Positions 29,890 through 40,418 of a stretch of 64,000 bases of DNA are shown in pieces. Position 1 is the stretch's first letter. Every line of letters begins with the position of its first letter. The translations under genes and the position numbers were made by a program. The notes beneath the pieces are model-generated. The model was given only the letters and a program-made list of their open reading frames with translations. It did not search any database and was not told the origin of the DNA. The stretch comes from Xenorhabdus nematophila ATCC 19061 (lineage in GTDB: Bacteria; Pseudomonadota; Gammaproteobacteria; Enterobacterales; Enterobacteriaceae), in contig NC_014228.1 in NCBI RefSeq assembly GCF_000252955.1, positions 2,829,232 to 2,893,231 of the forward strand, read 5' to 3'.

Positions 29890-32664
29890 ATGTATAAACA
29901 ATCACCTGTCAAGCCATCCGCTATTCCTCGTTTTTATGCGTTATTTATGACTTTGCTTTTTACGTCTCTATTTTTATTCGGGTATAACTATTTTGATATT
30001 TGGTTGATGGAGAAAAAATATGCTATCAGTAGTGTAGCCGCGAAGATGAGGTTGCAGATCAGAGAATATCGCTATCATGCAAATCATATCTTTGAGCTGT
30101 CGAAAACTAATAGCCAGCCAATCTCCTCTCAGGAGACACCATCATTGTTAAAAATTAATACTGATGTTTATTGGTTAGAACATCATAACCAATCTGTCGA
30201 TACCATTATTTTTGGTCAGTCCAACGATTTGCGTATTCAATTTGCACAGCGTCTTTCTGACTATCTGGAAATTCTTTGGGGACCGCGTAATGAATATTTG
30301 TCTATGTATTATCTCAATGGAAGGGACAATAATTTACTTCTGGTAACAACTCATTCGGTGTTAAAACCAGAAATAAAGCTGAAGGAAAGTTACTTAACCC
30401 TTACCCCTGAGACCAAACGTACAGAGATGTTGGAACAATCTATTACATTAGAAGAAAAAGAGAGTATTTCCCACATCAATGTATTACGCGGTGAAAATAT
30501 TTATTTTTATACTTATAAAGCCGCATTTAATGCCGCTGGAGAATTAACCACTATCATTGCTTTTGATTTGCCTATAAATAATCTCTTACCGGTTGATATG
30601 TCACCAGCAAATTTTCGGCTGAATCCGATCAATATAGCTGAATTTGAACTTGGTTTTGATTTTGACTTTGATAGCCCCAAAAGTATGGAAATTTCATTGA
30701 ACGGTTTTTGGTTAGAATTTTCTGAACCTTTGGATATCATGCCGTATAAATTGATTTATCAAGTTCCGTTGAAGACATTGATTGTGGATTTATTATTCAG
30801 AAACGTCTGGCTTTTGCTCTCAATATTAATTTTCTTTTTATTCTCATTAAGCGGGTTGTTTTATATTCGTCGGCGATATATTGCTCCGAATGCTTCAATG
30901 AATCATGAATTGAGCATTAAGGATGCTCTGAATGGTGACATTATATCCAATATTCCTATTGGATTACTGGTTTATGACTTTGAATCAAATCAGATAATGA
31001 TGAACAATAAAATAGCAGAACGATTGATACCTCATCTAGATTTGAATAAAGTTAGAATGATGGCGCAACAACATCATGGAGTGATTCAAACATCTATTGA
31101 TGAGGTGATTTATGAAGTGAAAATGTATAACAACAGATTATTGCCAGAAACTTACTTATTTCTGTTACAAGACAAAGATAAGGAAGTTATGATTACTAAA
31201 CGATTACAACTTGCTCATAGGGAATATGATAAAAGTATTCAAGCCAGACGTTCAATGCTTTCAAATATTAATAATGAAATAAAATCTCCAATTAAAGGAA
31301 TGAAGGACATTGCTATCCAATTAAATCAGCTATCACAAGATGAAAATGAGCAGATGCTGTTGGGTAAGTTATTGAGAAAATATGAATATATTACTGAATG
31401 GGTTGAAAATATTTCATTGCTAAACAAGTTGGAGTTAGGTGACTGGCAGCCAGTGAATGAGACTTTTTCTCTGTCTTCATTGCTGGAGCATATTTTCAAA
31501 GCTGCTTTAGCGACCTTAAATGCTAAGGGATTGAAGTTTTATTATTATTTTAATATTTCTCATGAATCTTTATTTATTGGGGATTCTATTGCACTAAATA
31601 AAATCATCACGTTGTTATTGAATTATTCAATAACAACGACCAGCTATGGCAAAGTATCATTGACTGTTAATAGTTCTGGTAAATATGATAACCATATTCA
31701 GATTGAACTGATGGATAGTGGCTCTGGTCTGAGCGGAAAAGATTTAACCAGTTTAAATTATCCTTTTCTAAATGAACCGGTAGAAGATAAGCATTCCACC
31801 AACTCAGGCATGACCTTTTATTTATGTAACCAGCTATGTAAAAAAATGGGTGGAAGTCTTGAAATTAAAAGTAAGCTGGGATTAGGCACACATTATGTTA
31901 TCAGTCTGCCATTATTGCAGCATGATGATGAAAATGGTGAGACACCTCAGCTTTTAGAAGGCATTACAGCTTTAATTGATATCAATAGCCCTGAGGTTAA
32001 CAAGATAATTCATAGTTATCTCAATAATTATGGTGCAACATATTTTGATAAAAGCAAAGAGAATATTACGGAAGAATACGATATTATCCTTACGGATAGA
32101 CAGTACGACGAGGAAAAACCAACTATATTATTAGTCGGTGATTTATCAGGGTTTAAGCAAGTGAAACCAGGCTTGGTTCAGTGTAATTACAATTTTGTTG
32201 ATGCTGTTATCAATGCAATATCATTTTTGATTGAAGAAAGCTTCAGTTTAGATGAATCCAGAAAAATTCCTGAACTCTCTCAGCCGGTATGTAGTTCTGT
32301 TGATAATGCCGATCTCTTAGAGGAAGTTGATTTATTTGATAATATTGATAGTAATATTGGTAATGTTCTCAAGAATTATCAAATTCAGTTAGCAAATAGT
32401 GATTATGGTAAATTATTTGTAGAGACAGTACCTATGGATATTACTAAACTATATACTGATATAAAACGACATGATTTGATATCACTTTCGCAAACGGTAC
32501 ACCGCCTTAAAGGTGCGTTTGCTATGTTAGATTTAAAATTTCTTAGGTCATCATGTGAGGCGTTGGAAAAACACATAGCAGACAATAATGAAGTAGAAAT
32601 TAAAAATAGCATTCGCCTCATTGATTCCTTTGTCACAAAGCTGTTGCAACAAGGTAACCAATAA
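29890..32664 (+). CDS. rcsD: RcsD phosphotransfer protein
   Basis: A 924-residue inner-membrane intermediate of the Rcs envelope-stress phosphorelay. Membrane helices at about residues 16-37 and 300-322 enclose a periplasmic domain. The cytoplasmic part has a kinase-like region in which the catalytic His is absent (ARRSMLSNINNEIKSPIKG), as is normal for RcsD, and a C-terminal HPt domain with the phosphorylated His in TVHRLKGAFAML. It moves phosphate from RcsC to RcsB. The rcsB start follows one base after its stop. E. coli RcsD is slightly shorter (890). Confidence 0.94.
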   Translation: MYKQSPVKPSAIPRFYALFMTLLFTSLFLFGYNYFDIWLMEKKYAISSVAAKMRLQIREYRYHANHIFELSKTNSQPISSQETPSLLKINTDVYWLEHHNQSVDTIIFGQSNDLRIQFAQRLSDYLEILWGPRNEYLSMYYLNGRDNNLLLVTTHSVLKPEIKLKESYLTLTPETKRTEMLEQSITLEEKESISHINVLRGENIYFYTYKAAFNAAGELTTIIAFDLPINNLLPVDMSPANFRLNPINIAEFELGFDFDFDSPKSMEISLNGFWLEFSEPLDIMPYKLIYQVPLKTLIVDLLFRNVWLLLSILIFFLFSLSGLFYIRRRYIAPNASMNHELSIKDALNGDIISNIPIGLLVYDFESNQIMMNNKIAERLIPHLDLNKVRMMAQQHHGVIQTSIDEVIYEVKMYNNRLLPETYLFLLQDKDKEVMITKRLQLAHREYDKSIQARRSMLSNINNEIKSPIKGMKDIAIQLNQLSQDENEQMLLGKLLRKYEYITEWVENISLLNKLELGDWQPVNETFSLSSLLEHIFKAALATLNAKGLKFYYYFNISHESLFIGDSIALNKIITLLLNYSITTTSYGKVSLTVNSSGKYDNHIQIELMDSGSGLSGKDLTSLNYPFLNEPVEDKHSTNSGMTFYLCNQLCKKMGGSLEIKSKLGLGTHYVISLPLLQHDDENGETPQLLEGITALIDINSPEVNKIIHSYLNNYGATYFDKSKENITEEYDIILTDRQYDEEKPTILLVGDLSGFKQVKPGLVQCNYNFVDAVINAISFLIEESFSLDESRKIPELSQPVCSSVDNADLLEEVDLFDNIDSNIGNVLKNYQIQLANSDYGKLFVETVPMDITKLYTDIKRHDLISLSQTVHRLKGAFAMLDLKFLRSSCEALEKHIADNNEVEIKNSIRLIDSFVTKLLQQGNQ

Positions 32665-32665
32665 T

Positions 32666-33316
32666 ATGAATAACCTTAATGTTATTATTGCTGATGACCA
32701 TCCTATCGTTTTGTTTGGCATCCGCAAGTCACTTGAACAAATTGAGTGGATTAATGTCGTCGGAGAATTTGAAAATTCAACCACGCTCATTAATAGTTTG
32801 CCACATATAGAAGCAGATGTTCTTATAACAGATTTATCAATGCCTGGTGATAAATATGGTGATGGCATCACCTTGATAAAATATATTAAACGTCATTATC
32901 CGGCACTGGCTGTTATTGTTCTTACAATGAACAATAACCCGGCTATTTTAAGCGCTATACTTGAACTTGATATTGAAGGAATTGTGTTAAAGCAGGGAGC
33001 TCCAACTGATTTGCCCAAAGCACTTTCTGCATTACAGAAAGGGAAGCATTTTACACCAGAAAGTGTTTCCAAATTGCTGGAAAAAGTGAATGCTAATGGT
33101 TATGGAGATAAACGGTTATCACCAAAAGAGAGTGAAGTTTTACGTTTATTTGCTGAGGGGCTTCTTGTTACTGATATTGCCAAGAAACTCAATCGCAGTA
33201 TTAAGACTATTAGTAGTCAAAAGAAATCAGCTATGCTAAAATTGGGGGTTGATAATGATATTGCGTTACTTAATTATTTGTCCTCTGTTACTATTGATCA
33301 AGATATTGCTAAGTAG
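32666..33316 (+). CDS. rcsB: RcsB response regulator
   Basis: A 216-residue response regulator, the same length as in E. coli. The receiver domain has the acidic pair ADDHP and phospho-acceptor Asp56 in LITDLSMPG; the C-terminal LuxR-type helix-turn-helix reads LSPKESEVLRLFAEGLLVTD. It controls capsule, motility and envelope genes, and in insect-pathogenic relatives also virulence traits. The ATG at 32666 lies behind AAGGTAACC at the end of rcsD; the frame extends 15 codons into rcsD without need. Very high conservation makes the call secure. Confidence 0.97.
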   Translation: MNNLNVIIADDHPIVLFGIRKSLEQIEWINVVGEFENSTTLINSLPHIEADVLITDLSMPGDKYGDGITLIKYIKRHYPALAVIVLTMNNNPAILSAILELDIEGIVLKQGAPTDLPKALSALQKGKHFTPESVSKLLEKVNANGYGDKRLSPKESEVLRLFAEGLLVTDIAKKLNRSIKTISSQKKSAMLKLGVDNDIALLNYLSSVTIDQDIAK

Positions 33317-33337
33317 TCAATGGATTATCTTCATTAA

Positions 33338-33371
33338 CAGAAAATCGGTAGCAAGGGTTACCGATTTTCTG
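33338..33371. terminator. Bidirectional terminator between rcsB and rcsC
   Basis: A 13-bp perfect stem (33338-33350 with 33359-33371) with an 8-base loop, lying between two convergent genes. Confidence 0.8.
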
Positions 33372-33383
33372 TTATTTAGATTG

Positions 33384-36245
33384 TTAATATGTTTTACCTT
33401 TAATATTGATATGTTCTATTAATATATTCTTTAATATTGCGAGTGAAACAGGTTTTGGTAAACAGCTATCCATTCCTACATTAGTACAACGTTCTTTTTC
33501 TTCTGCAAGCGCATTGGCAGTAATGCCGATAATGGGTTTAGCATAACCTTTGCTCCTCAAGTACTGTGTGAGTTCATATCCATCCATATTTGGCATATTA
33601 ACATCTGTTAAAATAATATCAGTTGGATTGTTTTTGATATACTCAATGGCTTCAATACCATCATTCGCCATTGATGTATTGAAGCCTATAGAATTCAATT
33701 GGTCGACCAACAAATGCCTATTGATAGGATGATCATCAACAACCAGCACTTTCACTGTATTTAAACGATGATCTACTTGAATAGTTTTCGCAGTAATAGA
33801 AGAGGTTGATACAGCACTTATGGAAATGAGATTATCTGTTGTTAGTAGATTATCCAGCATATTATCTAATTCACTTAACTCATAAGTGTTGTATAGCCAA
33901 TAGTTTTTCCGGATTTGTTTCGGTGGACCAATATGTTTTTCTGATATTTCTATATAACCATGTACAGGAATGTCAATATTATTAGGTTGATCGCTAATAA
34001 GTATCTCTGTGCCATCTATTTCTTCTCCGTTATAGAGCGTGACCTGAAAATGATTCTGCGAGAGAAAAGCCTGTAAATATTTTTCCATAAAATCATTGTA
34101 AATAGTCAGTAAAATCTTTTTCTGATTACGCTGACTGGATATTTTTTTAGTATGAAACTTCACGCCATATAGAGGAATGCGAATGGAAAAAATACTACCG
34201 ACATATTTTTGTGAAATGAATTCAATATCTCCATCCATTAAATTGATGAGTTTTTCACAGATAGCTAGTCCCAATCCTGTACCTTGTGGGGAACTTTCTT
34301 TATTAGCACTAATTTGGAAGAAGGGTTCGAATAATTGGAATTGTAATTTATCTTCGATTCCAAGCCCTGTATCTTTAATACTAAAATACAGATAACCATG
34401 CTTTGAAACAATTTCAATAACAACACAACCAGATGCTGTAAATTTGATAGCATTGTTGAGTAAGTTAGAGATGATCTGTTGTAACCTTACTGGATCATTG
34501 CGGATGATATTGGGTACATTTGGTTCAATATAGCAGTATAATCCCAATGCTTTTTTGGCTATTAGGGGAAGATAATTTGAAATCACATGTGATATGACTT
34601 CTTTACAACTGAAATCCTTAGGTTCAATTTTCAATTGTTTAGATTCTATTTTAGAGAAGTCGAGAATATCGCTAATGATTTTCAGTAATAGTGATGATGA
34701 ATTATTCATTGTTGCCAGTAGTCGTGTAGATTCTGGCGGCAATAGATGAGATTGGATGAGCTCTAAATTACCAATAATTCCATATAATGGTGTTCTTAAT
34801 TCATGGCTGACTGTAGCAAGAAACATCGATTTTGCCTGATTAGCTTGTTCTGCGGCTGTAGCCATTTCTTGTAATGATTTCTCCATTTTTACACGTGTAC
34901 TAACATCTATTAGTACGCATATTGCAACTTCTTCATTACGATAGCGTGAATGTACGAAGCTAATTTGCAAATGATTATTATTACTGGTAACGACATCAAT
35001 ATAGCTGCTGGTTTTATCACAAATAATATCGACAATACGTTTTTGATCTTCATATGTCAGCATCTGGGTATAATTGTGAGCCAACTCATTACTTAAGATA
35101 CTAACACCATCACTGACTCTTAAAATACTTATTCCCACTGGAGCAGAGGCAACAATTTTATGGTTAAATTGCTCATGCTCTTCAAGGCGAATTGCATTAT
35201 CCTCTGCGGGAGCAAACATTTTCCGTTCAAACAACCAGATAAAAAATGCGATTAAAATTGCAGAAATACCATTCAATATAATACTGTTGATCATTTTTAT
35301 TTTAAGTTCATCGTAAATATATTTTAGTGGTAATGTATAGGCGATATGCAATGTAGAAGGTGATAAACGGCGTGTTAATATCAGAGAGGTAAAATTTTCG
35401 TCATATCCAAAATTACTAGACATGATATTGAATTTTATAGCAGGTTGATTATTATCACTAATTTGGGTTGGATATTGTAATTCAATTTTCCCAGTATTAT
35501 TTAGTATTGTTATAGTTATTGGAATCTCTCTTTTTTGCAGAAATAGCTTGAGTTTGATTGATTTTTCAAAGCCAACTACACCTGCAATTTGTCCGTTGGC
35601 ATAAACCGGAGTAACGACATAAAGGTTACCATTATCTATTCTTGAATAAGGCATAACCCAAAAGATAGTCTGCTCTTTTGCCTGATCTTTTTGTATGATG
35701 AGCTTACGGGCATTCTCATAGAGTGTTTTTCTTAGCGGATCAGACATTATTATTCTGCTGTGAGCGCTCAAGTTCACCATACACATACTCTGTGCTTCAA
35801 TGAAAAAAATCTCATTTGCACCATACAGAGCAGAAATATTTTGGGTCCAAAATGTAATTAAATTATTTAACTGGCCTAAATAATTATGTGATTTATTATG
35901 TAAAAGATCACAATCGGAATTCGTACTCAGGGAGGTATATGAGACAGTATTGTTATCATATTGTGGGGGAATAATTGCTAGATCTTTCTCTGTTCTTTGT
36001 GATAAATGTTTTTCGGTAATATATTGTATATCACGCAAGAGGTTGGTGATACTTCGCATAAAAGTAAACGCCAGATCATAGTTTGCATTATATTCTTGAC
36101 GAATATCTGATTTAGTCTCATTAAAAAAATTTGCCAAATAAAAACTGGTTAGTAAAGCACCGAGTGCCCATAACATAAACCCGAGCACCCGAAAAAGATA
36201 ACGGGATATCTTTAATGACGTCCGAAAAGAAGATAAATATCTCAA
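33384..36245 (-). CDS. rcsC: RcsC hybrid sensor histidine kinase
   Basis: A 953-residue inner-membrane hybrid kinase (E. coli 949). Membrane helices near residues 20-42 and 315-335 flank the periplasmic domain. Then comes the H-box ATVSHELRTPLYGIIGNLEL (about 474-493), the ATPase boxes NLLNNAIKFT, DTGLGIED and GTGLGLAICE, and a C-terminal receiver domain with DIILTDVNMPNMDGYE. It autophosphorylates and passes phosphate through its own receiver to RcsD and RcsB. It is convergent with rcsB, the usual enterobacterial order. Confidence 0.95.
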   Translation of the reverse strand: MRYLSSFRTSLKISRYLFRVLGFMLWALGALLTSFYLANFFNETKSDIRQEYNANYDLAFTFMRSITNLLRDIQYITEKHLSQRTEKDLAIIPPQYDNNTVSYTSLSTNSDCDLLHNKSHNYLGQLNNLITFWTQNISALYGANEIFFIEAQSMCMVNLSAHSRIIMSDPLRKTLYENARKLIIQKDQAKEQTIFWVMPYSRIDNGNLYVVTPVYANGQIAGVVGFEKSIKLKLFLQKREIPITITILNNTGKIELQYPTQISDNNQPAIKFNIMSSNFGYDENFTSLILTRRLSPSTLHIAYTLPLKYIYDELKIKMINSIILNGISAILIAFFIWLFERKMFAPAEDNAIRLEEHEQFNHKIVASAPVGISILRVSDGVSILSNELAHNYTQMLTYEDQKRIVDIICDKTSSYIDVVTSNNNHLQISFVHSRYRNEEVAICVLIDVSTRVKMEKSLQEMATAAEQANQAKSMFLATVSHELRTPLYGIIGNLELIQSHLLPPESTRLLATMNNSSSLLLKIISDILDFSKIESKQLKIEPKDFSCKEVISHVISNYLPLIAKKALGLYCYIEPNVPNIIRNDPVRLQQIISNLLNNAIKFTASGCVVIEIVSKHGYLYFSIKDTGLGIEDKLQFQLFEPFFQISANKESSPQGTGLGLAICEKLINLMDGDIEFISQKYVGSIFSIRIPLYGVKFHTKKISSQRNQKKILLTIYNDFMEKYLQAFLSQNHFQVTLYNGEEIDGTEILISDQPNNIDIPVHGYIEISEKHIGPPKQIRKNYWLYNTYELSELDNMLDNLLTTDNLISISAVSTSSITAKTIQVDHRLNTVKVLVVDDHPINRHLLVDQLNSIGFNTSMANDGIEAIEYIKNNPTDIILTDVNMPNMDGYELTQYLRSKGYAKPIIGITANALAEEKERCTNVGMDSCLPKPVSLAILKNILIEHINIKGKTY

Positions 36246-36360
36246 GAGATCGCCTGATGAAGATTATGATTAATAATAACTATTCACAGCATATACTAGT
36301 GTAGTGGGGAATACAAAGTGGCATTTAGCTATTGCTAATTCTTCGTTAAAAAATTGCGCA

Positions 36361-36390
36361 ATCAAGCAGGCACTTGAGTGCCTGCTTGAT
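36361..36390 (-). terminator. gyrA terminator
   Basis: A 14-bp perfect stem (36361-36374 with 36377-36390) with a 2-base tip, followed on the minus strand by TGCGCAATTTTTTAAC. It lies 38 bases past the gyrA stop. Confidence 0.85.
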
Positions 36391-36427
36391 TGGATAGGTA
36401 TAACAATATTAGATTAAGGCAAATTAA

Positions 36428-39067
36428 TTACGCTTGATCTTCCGGGCCATCATGTCCTTCAAGGGGAGAAGCCATTGTATTGTTATCTTCTTCCTCATCG
36501 TCAGGTTCAGCAACACGCTGCAAACCAACGACTTTTTCGTCTTCAGCTGTACGGATAAGAGTTACACCTTGTGTATTGCGGCCAACAACGCTGACTTCAG
36601 AAACACGGGTTCTCACCAATGTACCCGCATCAGTAATCATCATGATCTGATCAGTCGGTTCTACTTGTATTGCACCGATAACATTACCGTTACGTTCGCT
36701 GACCTTGATGGAAATAACTCCTTGGGTTGCACGGGATTTGGTTGGATATTCACTTTCCGCAGTGCGTTTACCATAACCATTTTCGGTGACAGTCAGGATC
36801 TCTCCTTCTCCACGAGGAATGATCAGGGAAACAACTTTATCGCCTGCGCTGAGTTTGATACCGCGAACCCCAGTTGCGGTACGTCCCATCGCACGGACGC
36901 CTTTCACACGAACAGTACCGTCTTCCAGTGTTTCTTCCTCTTCTTCAAGGAAACGAACAACTTTACCCTGAGCAGAGAAGAGCATGACTTCGTTACTGCC
37001 ATCTGTCAGATCGACTCCAATCAGTTCATCCCCTTCATTCAGATTCACTGCGATGATACCGGCGCTGCGTGGACGGCTGAATTCGCTGAGTTTAGTCTTT
37101 TTAACGATCCCGCTTGCTGTTGCCATGAAGATATTTAAGCCGTCTTCATATTCACGTACCGGCAAAATGGCGGTAATACGTTCATTTTGACCCAGTGGCA
37201 AGAGGTTGACAATCGGACGACCACGAGCGCCACGGCTGGCTTCCGGCAATTGATATACCTTCATCCAGTACATCTTGCCCTTATTTGAAAAACAAAGGAT
37301 GGTATCGTGGGTATTAGCCACCAGCAATCGCTCAATGAAATCTTCTTCTTTGGTGCGCGCCGCTGATTTACCTTTACCACCACGACGCTGAGCTTCGTAG
37401 TCAGATAATGGCTGATATTTCACGTATCCCTGATGAGATAGAGTGACGACAACATCTTCCTGATTAATCAGGTCTTCGATATTGATATCTGCTGAATTTT
37501 CGGTCAATTCAGTTCTACGGGCATCATTATACTGTTCTTTGATAGCAAGCAATTCTTCACGAATCACTTCCATCAAACGTTCTGGGTTTTCCAAAATGAA
37601 CAACAGTTCAGCAATGACTTTCAGCAGTTCACGATATTCATCGAGTAGTTTTTCATGCTCTAGACCGGTCAATTTTTGCAGACGCAGATCCAAAATTGCC
37701 TGTGCCTGTTGTTCAGTCAGATAATATTTACCCTCATGAATACCATACTCCGGTTCCAGCCATTCCGGGCGCGCTGCGTCATCCCCGGCTTGTTCCAGCA
37801 TAGCGGCAACATTACCCAATTCCCAAGGCTGAGAAACCAGGCTCGCTTTAGCTTCTGCCGGGGTAGAGGCACGGCGGATCAGTTCGATGACTGGGTCAAT
37901 ATTCGCCAGTGCAATAGCAAGTGCTTCAAGAATATGAGCACGTTCGCGGGCTTTGCGCAGTTCAAAAATCGTCCTGCGGGTGACAACTTCACGACGGTGG
38001 CAAACAAACGCAGAAAGTATATCTTTCAGGTTAAGTAATTTTGGTTGCCCTTGGTGCAGGGCAACCATGTTGATACCAAATGAAACTTGTAATTGGGTCA
38101 GTGAATAGAGATTGTTCAGAACAACTTCACCAACGGCATCGCGTTTTACTTCAATAACAATGCGCATCCCATCTTTATCAGATTCGTCACGCAGTGCACT
38201 GATCCCTTCAATACGCTTCTCTTTTACCAGTTCTGCGATTTTTTCGATCAGCCGGGCTTTGTTAACCTGATAGGGGATCTCATTGACGATAATGGTTTCG
38301 CGGCCCGTCTTTTCGTCAGCTTCAACTTCTGCGCGCGCGCGGATATAAATTTTACCACGACCGGTACGATAGGCTTCCTGAATACCACGACGACCATTGA
38401 TAATGGCGGCTGTCGGAAAGTCAGGGCCAGGGATGTATTCCATCAGACCTTCGATACTGATGTTTTCATCATCAATATAAGCCAGACAGCCGTCAATCAC
38501 CTCAGATAAGTTATGAGGTGGGATGTTGGTTGCCATACCTACTGCAATCCCTGATGAGCCATTCACCAACAGATTGGGGATACGGGTAGGCATGACTTCT
38601 GGGATTTGCTCTGTGCCGTCATAGTTAGGCACAAAATCGACAGTTTCTTTTTCTAAATCTGCCAGCAATTCATGGGCAATTTTTGCCATGCGTACTTCGG
38701 TATAACGCATCGCTGCTGCAGAATCACCATCTACTGACCCAAAGTTCCCCTGACCGTCAACCAGCATGTAACGCATGGAGAAGGGTTGTGCCAGACGAAC
38801 AATCGTGTCATAAACCGCGCTGTCACCATGTGGATGATATTTACCGATAACATCCCCGACAACGCGGGCCGATTTCTTATAAGGCTTATTCCAATCATTT
38901 CCTAATACGTTCATCGCGAAAAGTACGCGACGGTGTACTGGCTTCAGTCCATCTCGAACATCTGGAAGTGCGCGTCCAACAATAACGGACATCGCATAAT
39001 CCAGATATGAGCTTTTCAGCTCTTCTTCGATATTGACCGGTGTGATTTCTCTGGCAATGTCGCTCAT
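36428..39067 (-). CDS. gyrA: DNA gyrase subunit A
   Basis: About 879 residues; introduces negative supercoils together with GyrB. The catalytic Tyr122 lies in [13 protein letters not shown]. The quinolone-determining loop [10 protein letters not shown] keeps Ser83 and Asp87, the drug-sensitive form. The GyrA-box QRRGGKGK is in the C-terminal pinwheel. The start at 39067 ([16 protein letters not shown]) matches E. coli; six further codons upstream are not needed. One blade holds a Glu-rich insertion ([17 protein letters not shown]) where E. coli has only a few residues. The C-terminal tail is acidic, as usual. Confidence 0.97.
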   Translation of the reverse strand: MSDIAREITPVNIEEELKSSYLDYAMSVIVGRALPDVRDGLKPVHRRVLFAMNVLGNDWNKPYKKSARVVGDVIGKYHPHGDSAVYDTIVRLAQPFSMRYMLVDGQGNFGSVDGDSAAAMRYTEVRMAKIAHELLADLEKETVDFVPNYDGTEQIPEVMPTRIPNLLVNGSSGIAVGMATNIPPHNLSEVIDGCLAYIDDENISIEGLMEYIPGPDFPTAAIINGRRGIQEAYRTGRGKIYIRARAEVEADEKTGRETIIVNEIPYQVNKARLIEKIAELVKEKRIEGISALRDESDKDGMRIVIEVKRDAVGEVVLNNLYSLTQLQVSFGINMVALHQGQPKLLNLKDILSAFVCHRREVVTRRTIFELRKARERAHILEALAIALANIDPVIELIRRASTPAEAKASLVSQPWELGNVAAMLEQAGDDAARPEWLEPEYGIHEGKYYLTEQQAQAILDLRLQKLTGLEHEKLLDEYRELLKVIAELLFILENPERLMEVIREELLAIKEQYNDARRTELTENSADINIEDLINQEDVVVTLSHQGYVKYQPLSDYEAQRRGGKGKSAARTKEEDFIERLLVANTHDTILCFSNKGKMYWMKVYQLPEASRGARGRPIVNLLPLGQNERITAILPVREYEDGLNIFMATASGIVKKTKLSEFSRPRSAGIIAVNLNEGDELIGVDLTDGSNEVMLFSAQGKVVRFLEEEEETLEDGTVRVKGVRAMGRTATGVRGIKLSAGDKVVSLIIPRGEGEILTVTENGYGKRTAESEYPTKSRATQGVISIKVSERNGNVIGAIQVEPTDQIMMITDAGTLVRTRVSEVSVVGRNTQGVTLIRTAEDEKVVGLQRVAEPDDEEEDNNTMASPLEGHDGPEDQA

Positions 39068-39210
39068 GGAGCCACTGTCCCTCATACTCCGAATTCAAAG
39101 GCTTAGAATTATACCACAAATTGACAGTTTTATAAAAATCAGATGCGGGTATTTCAAGATTAAGGCATGTATAATAGTTCTCTATCACACATCCCCATAA
39201 TACTGTTACA

Positions 39211-39255
39211 TTTTCTGTGAATCAGTTTTCTGTGCGCCAGTTTTCTGTGAAGCAG
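39211..39255 (+). repeat. Three 15-bp tandem repeats in the ubiG leader
   Basis: TTTTCTGTG begins at 39211, 39226 and 39241, each followed by a 6-base variable part ending in CAG. If translated in the ubiG frame the repeats give the pentapeptide pattern Q-F-S-V-(R/K). They end just before the AGGAG at 39261. Confidence 0.8.
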
Positions 39256-39276
39256 TTCTTAGGAGCGATATTGCTG

Positions 39277-40023
39277 ATGAAAGTTAAAACTCCAGATTCA
39301 CATATTCCTTCCCACGTCAATGTGGATCAACAGGAAATCGAAAAATTTGAAGCTGTTGCTTCCCGCTGGTGGGATCTTGAAGGGGAATTCAAGCCACTGC
39401 ATCGCATCAATCCACTGCGTTTGAATTATATCCTGCAACATGCTGATGGGCTTTTTGGCAAGAAAGTGCTGGATGTGGGTTGTGGTGGTGGCATTCTGTC
39501 AGAAAGCATGGCTTGTGAAGGTGCTGAAGTAACAGGGCTGGATATGGGTTTTGAACCTCTTCAGGTTGCCCGCCTGCATGCCTTGGAATCCGGTATTACC
39601 CTCTCTTATGTACAGGAAACGGTAGAATATCACGCTGAGCAGCATCCGCATGCTTATGATGTTGTAACCTGTATGGAAATGCTTGAGCATGTTCCTGATC
39701 CTGAATCAGTGGTTCGTGCTTGTGCCAAATTAGTTAAACCGGGCGGACATGTATTCTTTTCAACGATAAACCGTAACCGGAAAGCATGGTTTGTGGCCGT
39801 GATTGGTGCGGAGTATATTTTGAATATGGTGCCTAAAGGCACGCATGATGCGAAAAAATTTATTCGCCCTTCTGAATTAATCAACTGGGTTGATAAAACC
39901 ACTTTAAAAGATCAACATATCATCGGATTACATTATAACCCGCTGACAGATAAGTTTCGCCTTGGACACAATGTAGACGTGAACTACATGCTTCATACTC
40001 AATCGGTTAAAAGTCATAATTAA
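39277..40023 (+). CDS. ubiG: UbiG, ubiquinone O-methyltransferase
   Basis: About 248 residues. A class I SAM-dependent methyltransferase that performs both O-methylations in ubiquinone synthesis. SAM motif [16 protein letters not shown]; further blocks [35 protein letters not shown] and [13 protein letters not shown] match E. coli UbiG. I chose ATG at 39277; AGGAG at 39261 is 11 bases away, so TTG at 39271 (5-base spacing) is a real alternative. The frame is open further upstream to 39217 through the 15-bp repeats. It is divergent from gyrA with about 210 bases between. Confidence 0.93.
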   Translation: MKVKTPDSHIPSHVNVDQQEIEKFEAVASRWWDLEGEFKPLHRINPLRLNYILQHADGLFGKKVLDVGCGGGILSESMACEGAEVTGLDMGFEPLQVARLHALESGITLSYVQETVEYHAEQHPHAYDVVTCMEMLEHVPDPESVVRACAKLVKPGGHVFFSTINRNRKAWFVAVIGAEYILNMVPKGTHDAKKFIRPSELINWVDKTTLKDQHIIGLHYNPLTDKFRLGHNVDVNYMLHTQSVKSHN

Positions 40024-40152
40024 AGGATTAATAAAGCGGCAACTAGATATTATTTTTAAGATTTTATTTTTCTTGTTTCGCCGATAGCCTTATGAAAGTA
40101 ACATCAAGTAACTACGCAGGTTATCGGCCATTTGATAAAATTAATCCTCAAG

Positions 40153-40161
40153 TTATCCACA
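40153..40161 (+). promoter_or_regulatory. DnaA box upstream of nrdA
   Basis: A perfect TTATCCACA lies about 260 bases before nrdA. In E. coli nrdAB transcription is tied to replication initiation through DnaA boxes in its promoter. Confidence 0.65.
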
Positions 40162-40199
40162 AAACTTCCTAGTTTTGTACACTTGATAAAACGCGAAAT

Positions 40200-40247
40200 T
40201 AACATTATCTTGTTATTACCGTTTTAATCACCCCCTATATATTGTGT
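40200..40247 (+). promoter_or_regulatory. Tandem NrdR boxes upstream of nrdA
   Basis: CCCCTATATATTGTGT at 40232-40247 is a close match to the NrdR consensus (ACACWATATATWGTGT type). A weaker match, TAACATTATCTTGTTA, lies at 40200-40215. Their starts are 32 bases apart, three helical turns, the usual spacing for paired NrdR boxes. Confidence 0.7.
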
Positions 40248-40418
40248 TTCTTATCATCCTATAGTAACAGACAGCAACGAAACGAGTAGTAGCAAAACAG
40301 TAACTCATAGTTGCAAAATGCCCAATTGGCCCTCAGCCATTCTGGGTGTATCGTGCTGTCAATAGGTCAAGAAAAACGATATAGGCGAGATACGAAAAGA
40401 GAGAAGGTGTATTTCCCC

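Noticed and set aside
36434..37138. 234-codon frame antisense to gyrA
   Set aside because: A shadow of a highly conserved gene; composition is Cys/Phe-rich and there is no binding site.
39211..39255. The 15-bp repeats as a CRISPR array
   Set aside because: Units are directly tandem with no spacers and only three copies. No CRISPR array was seen anywhere in the window.
40089..40130. Hairpin GCCGATAGCCT/AGGTTATCGGC as ubiG terminator
   Set aside because: A 27-base loop and no T tract; possible but not convincing.
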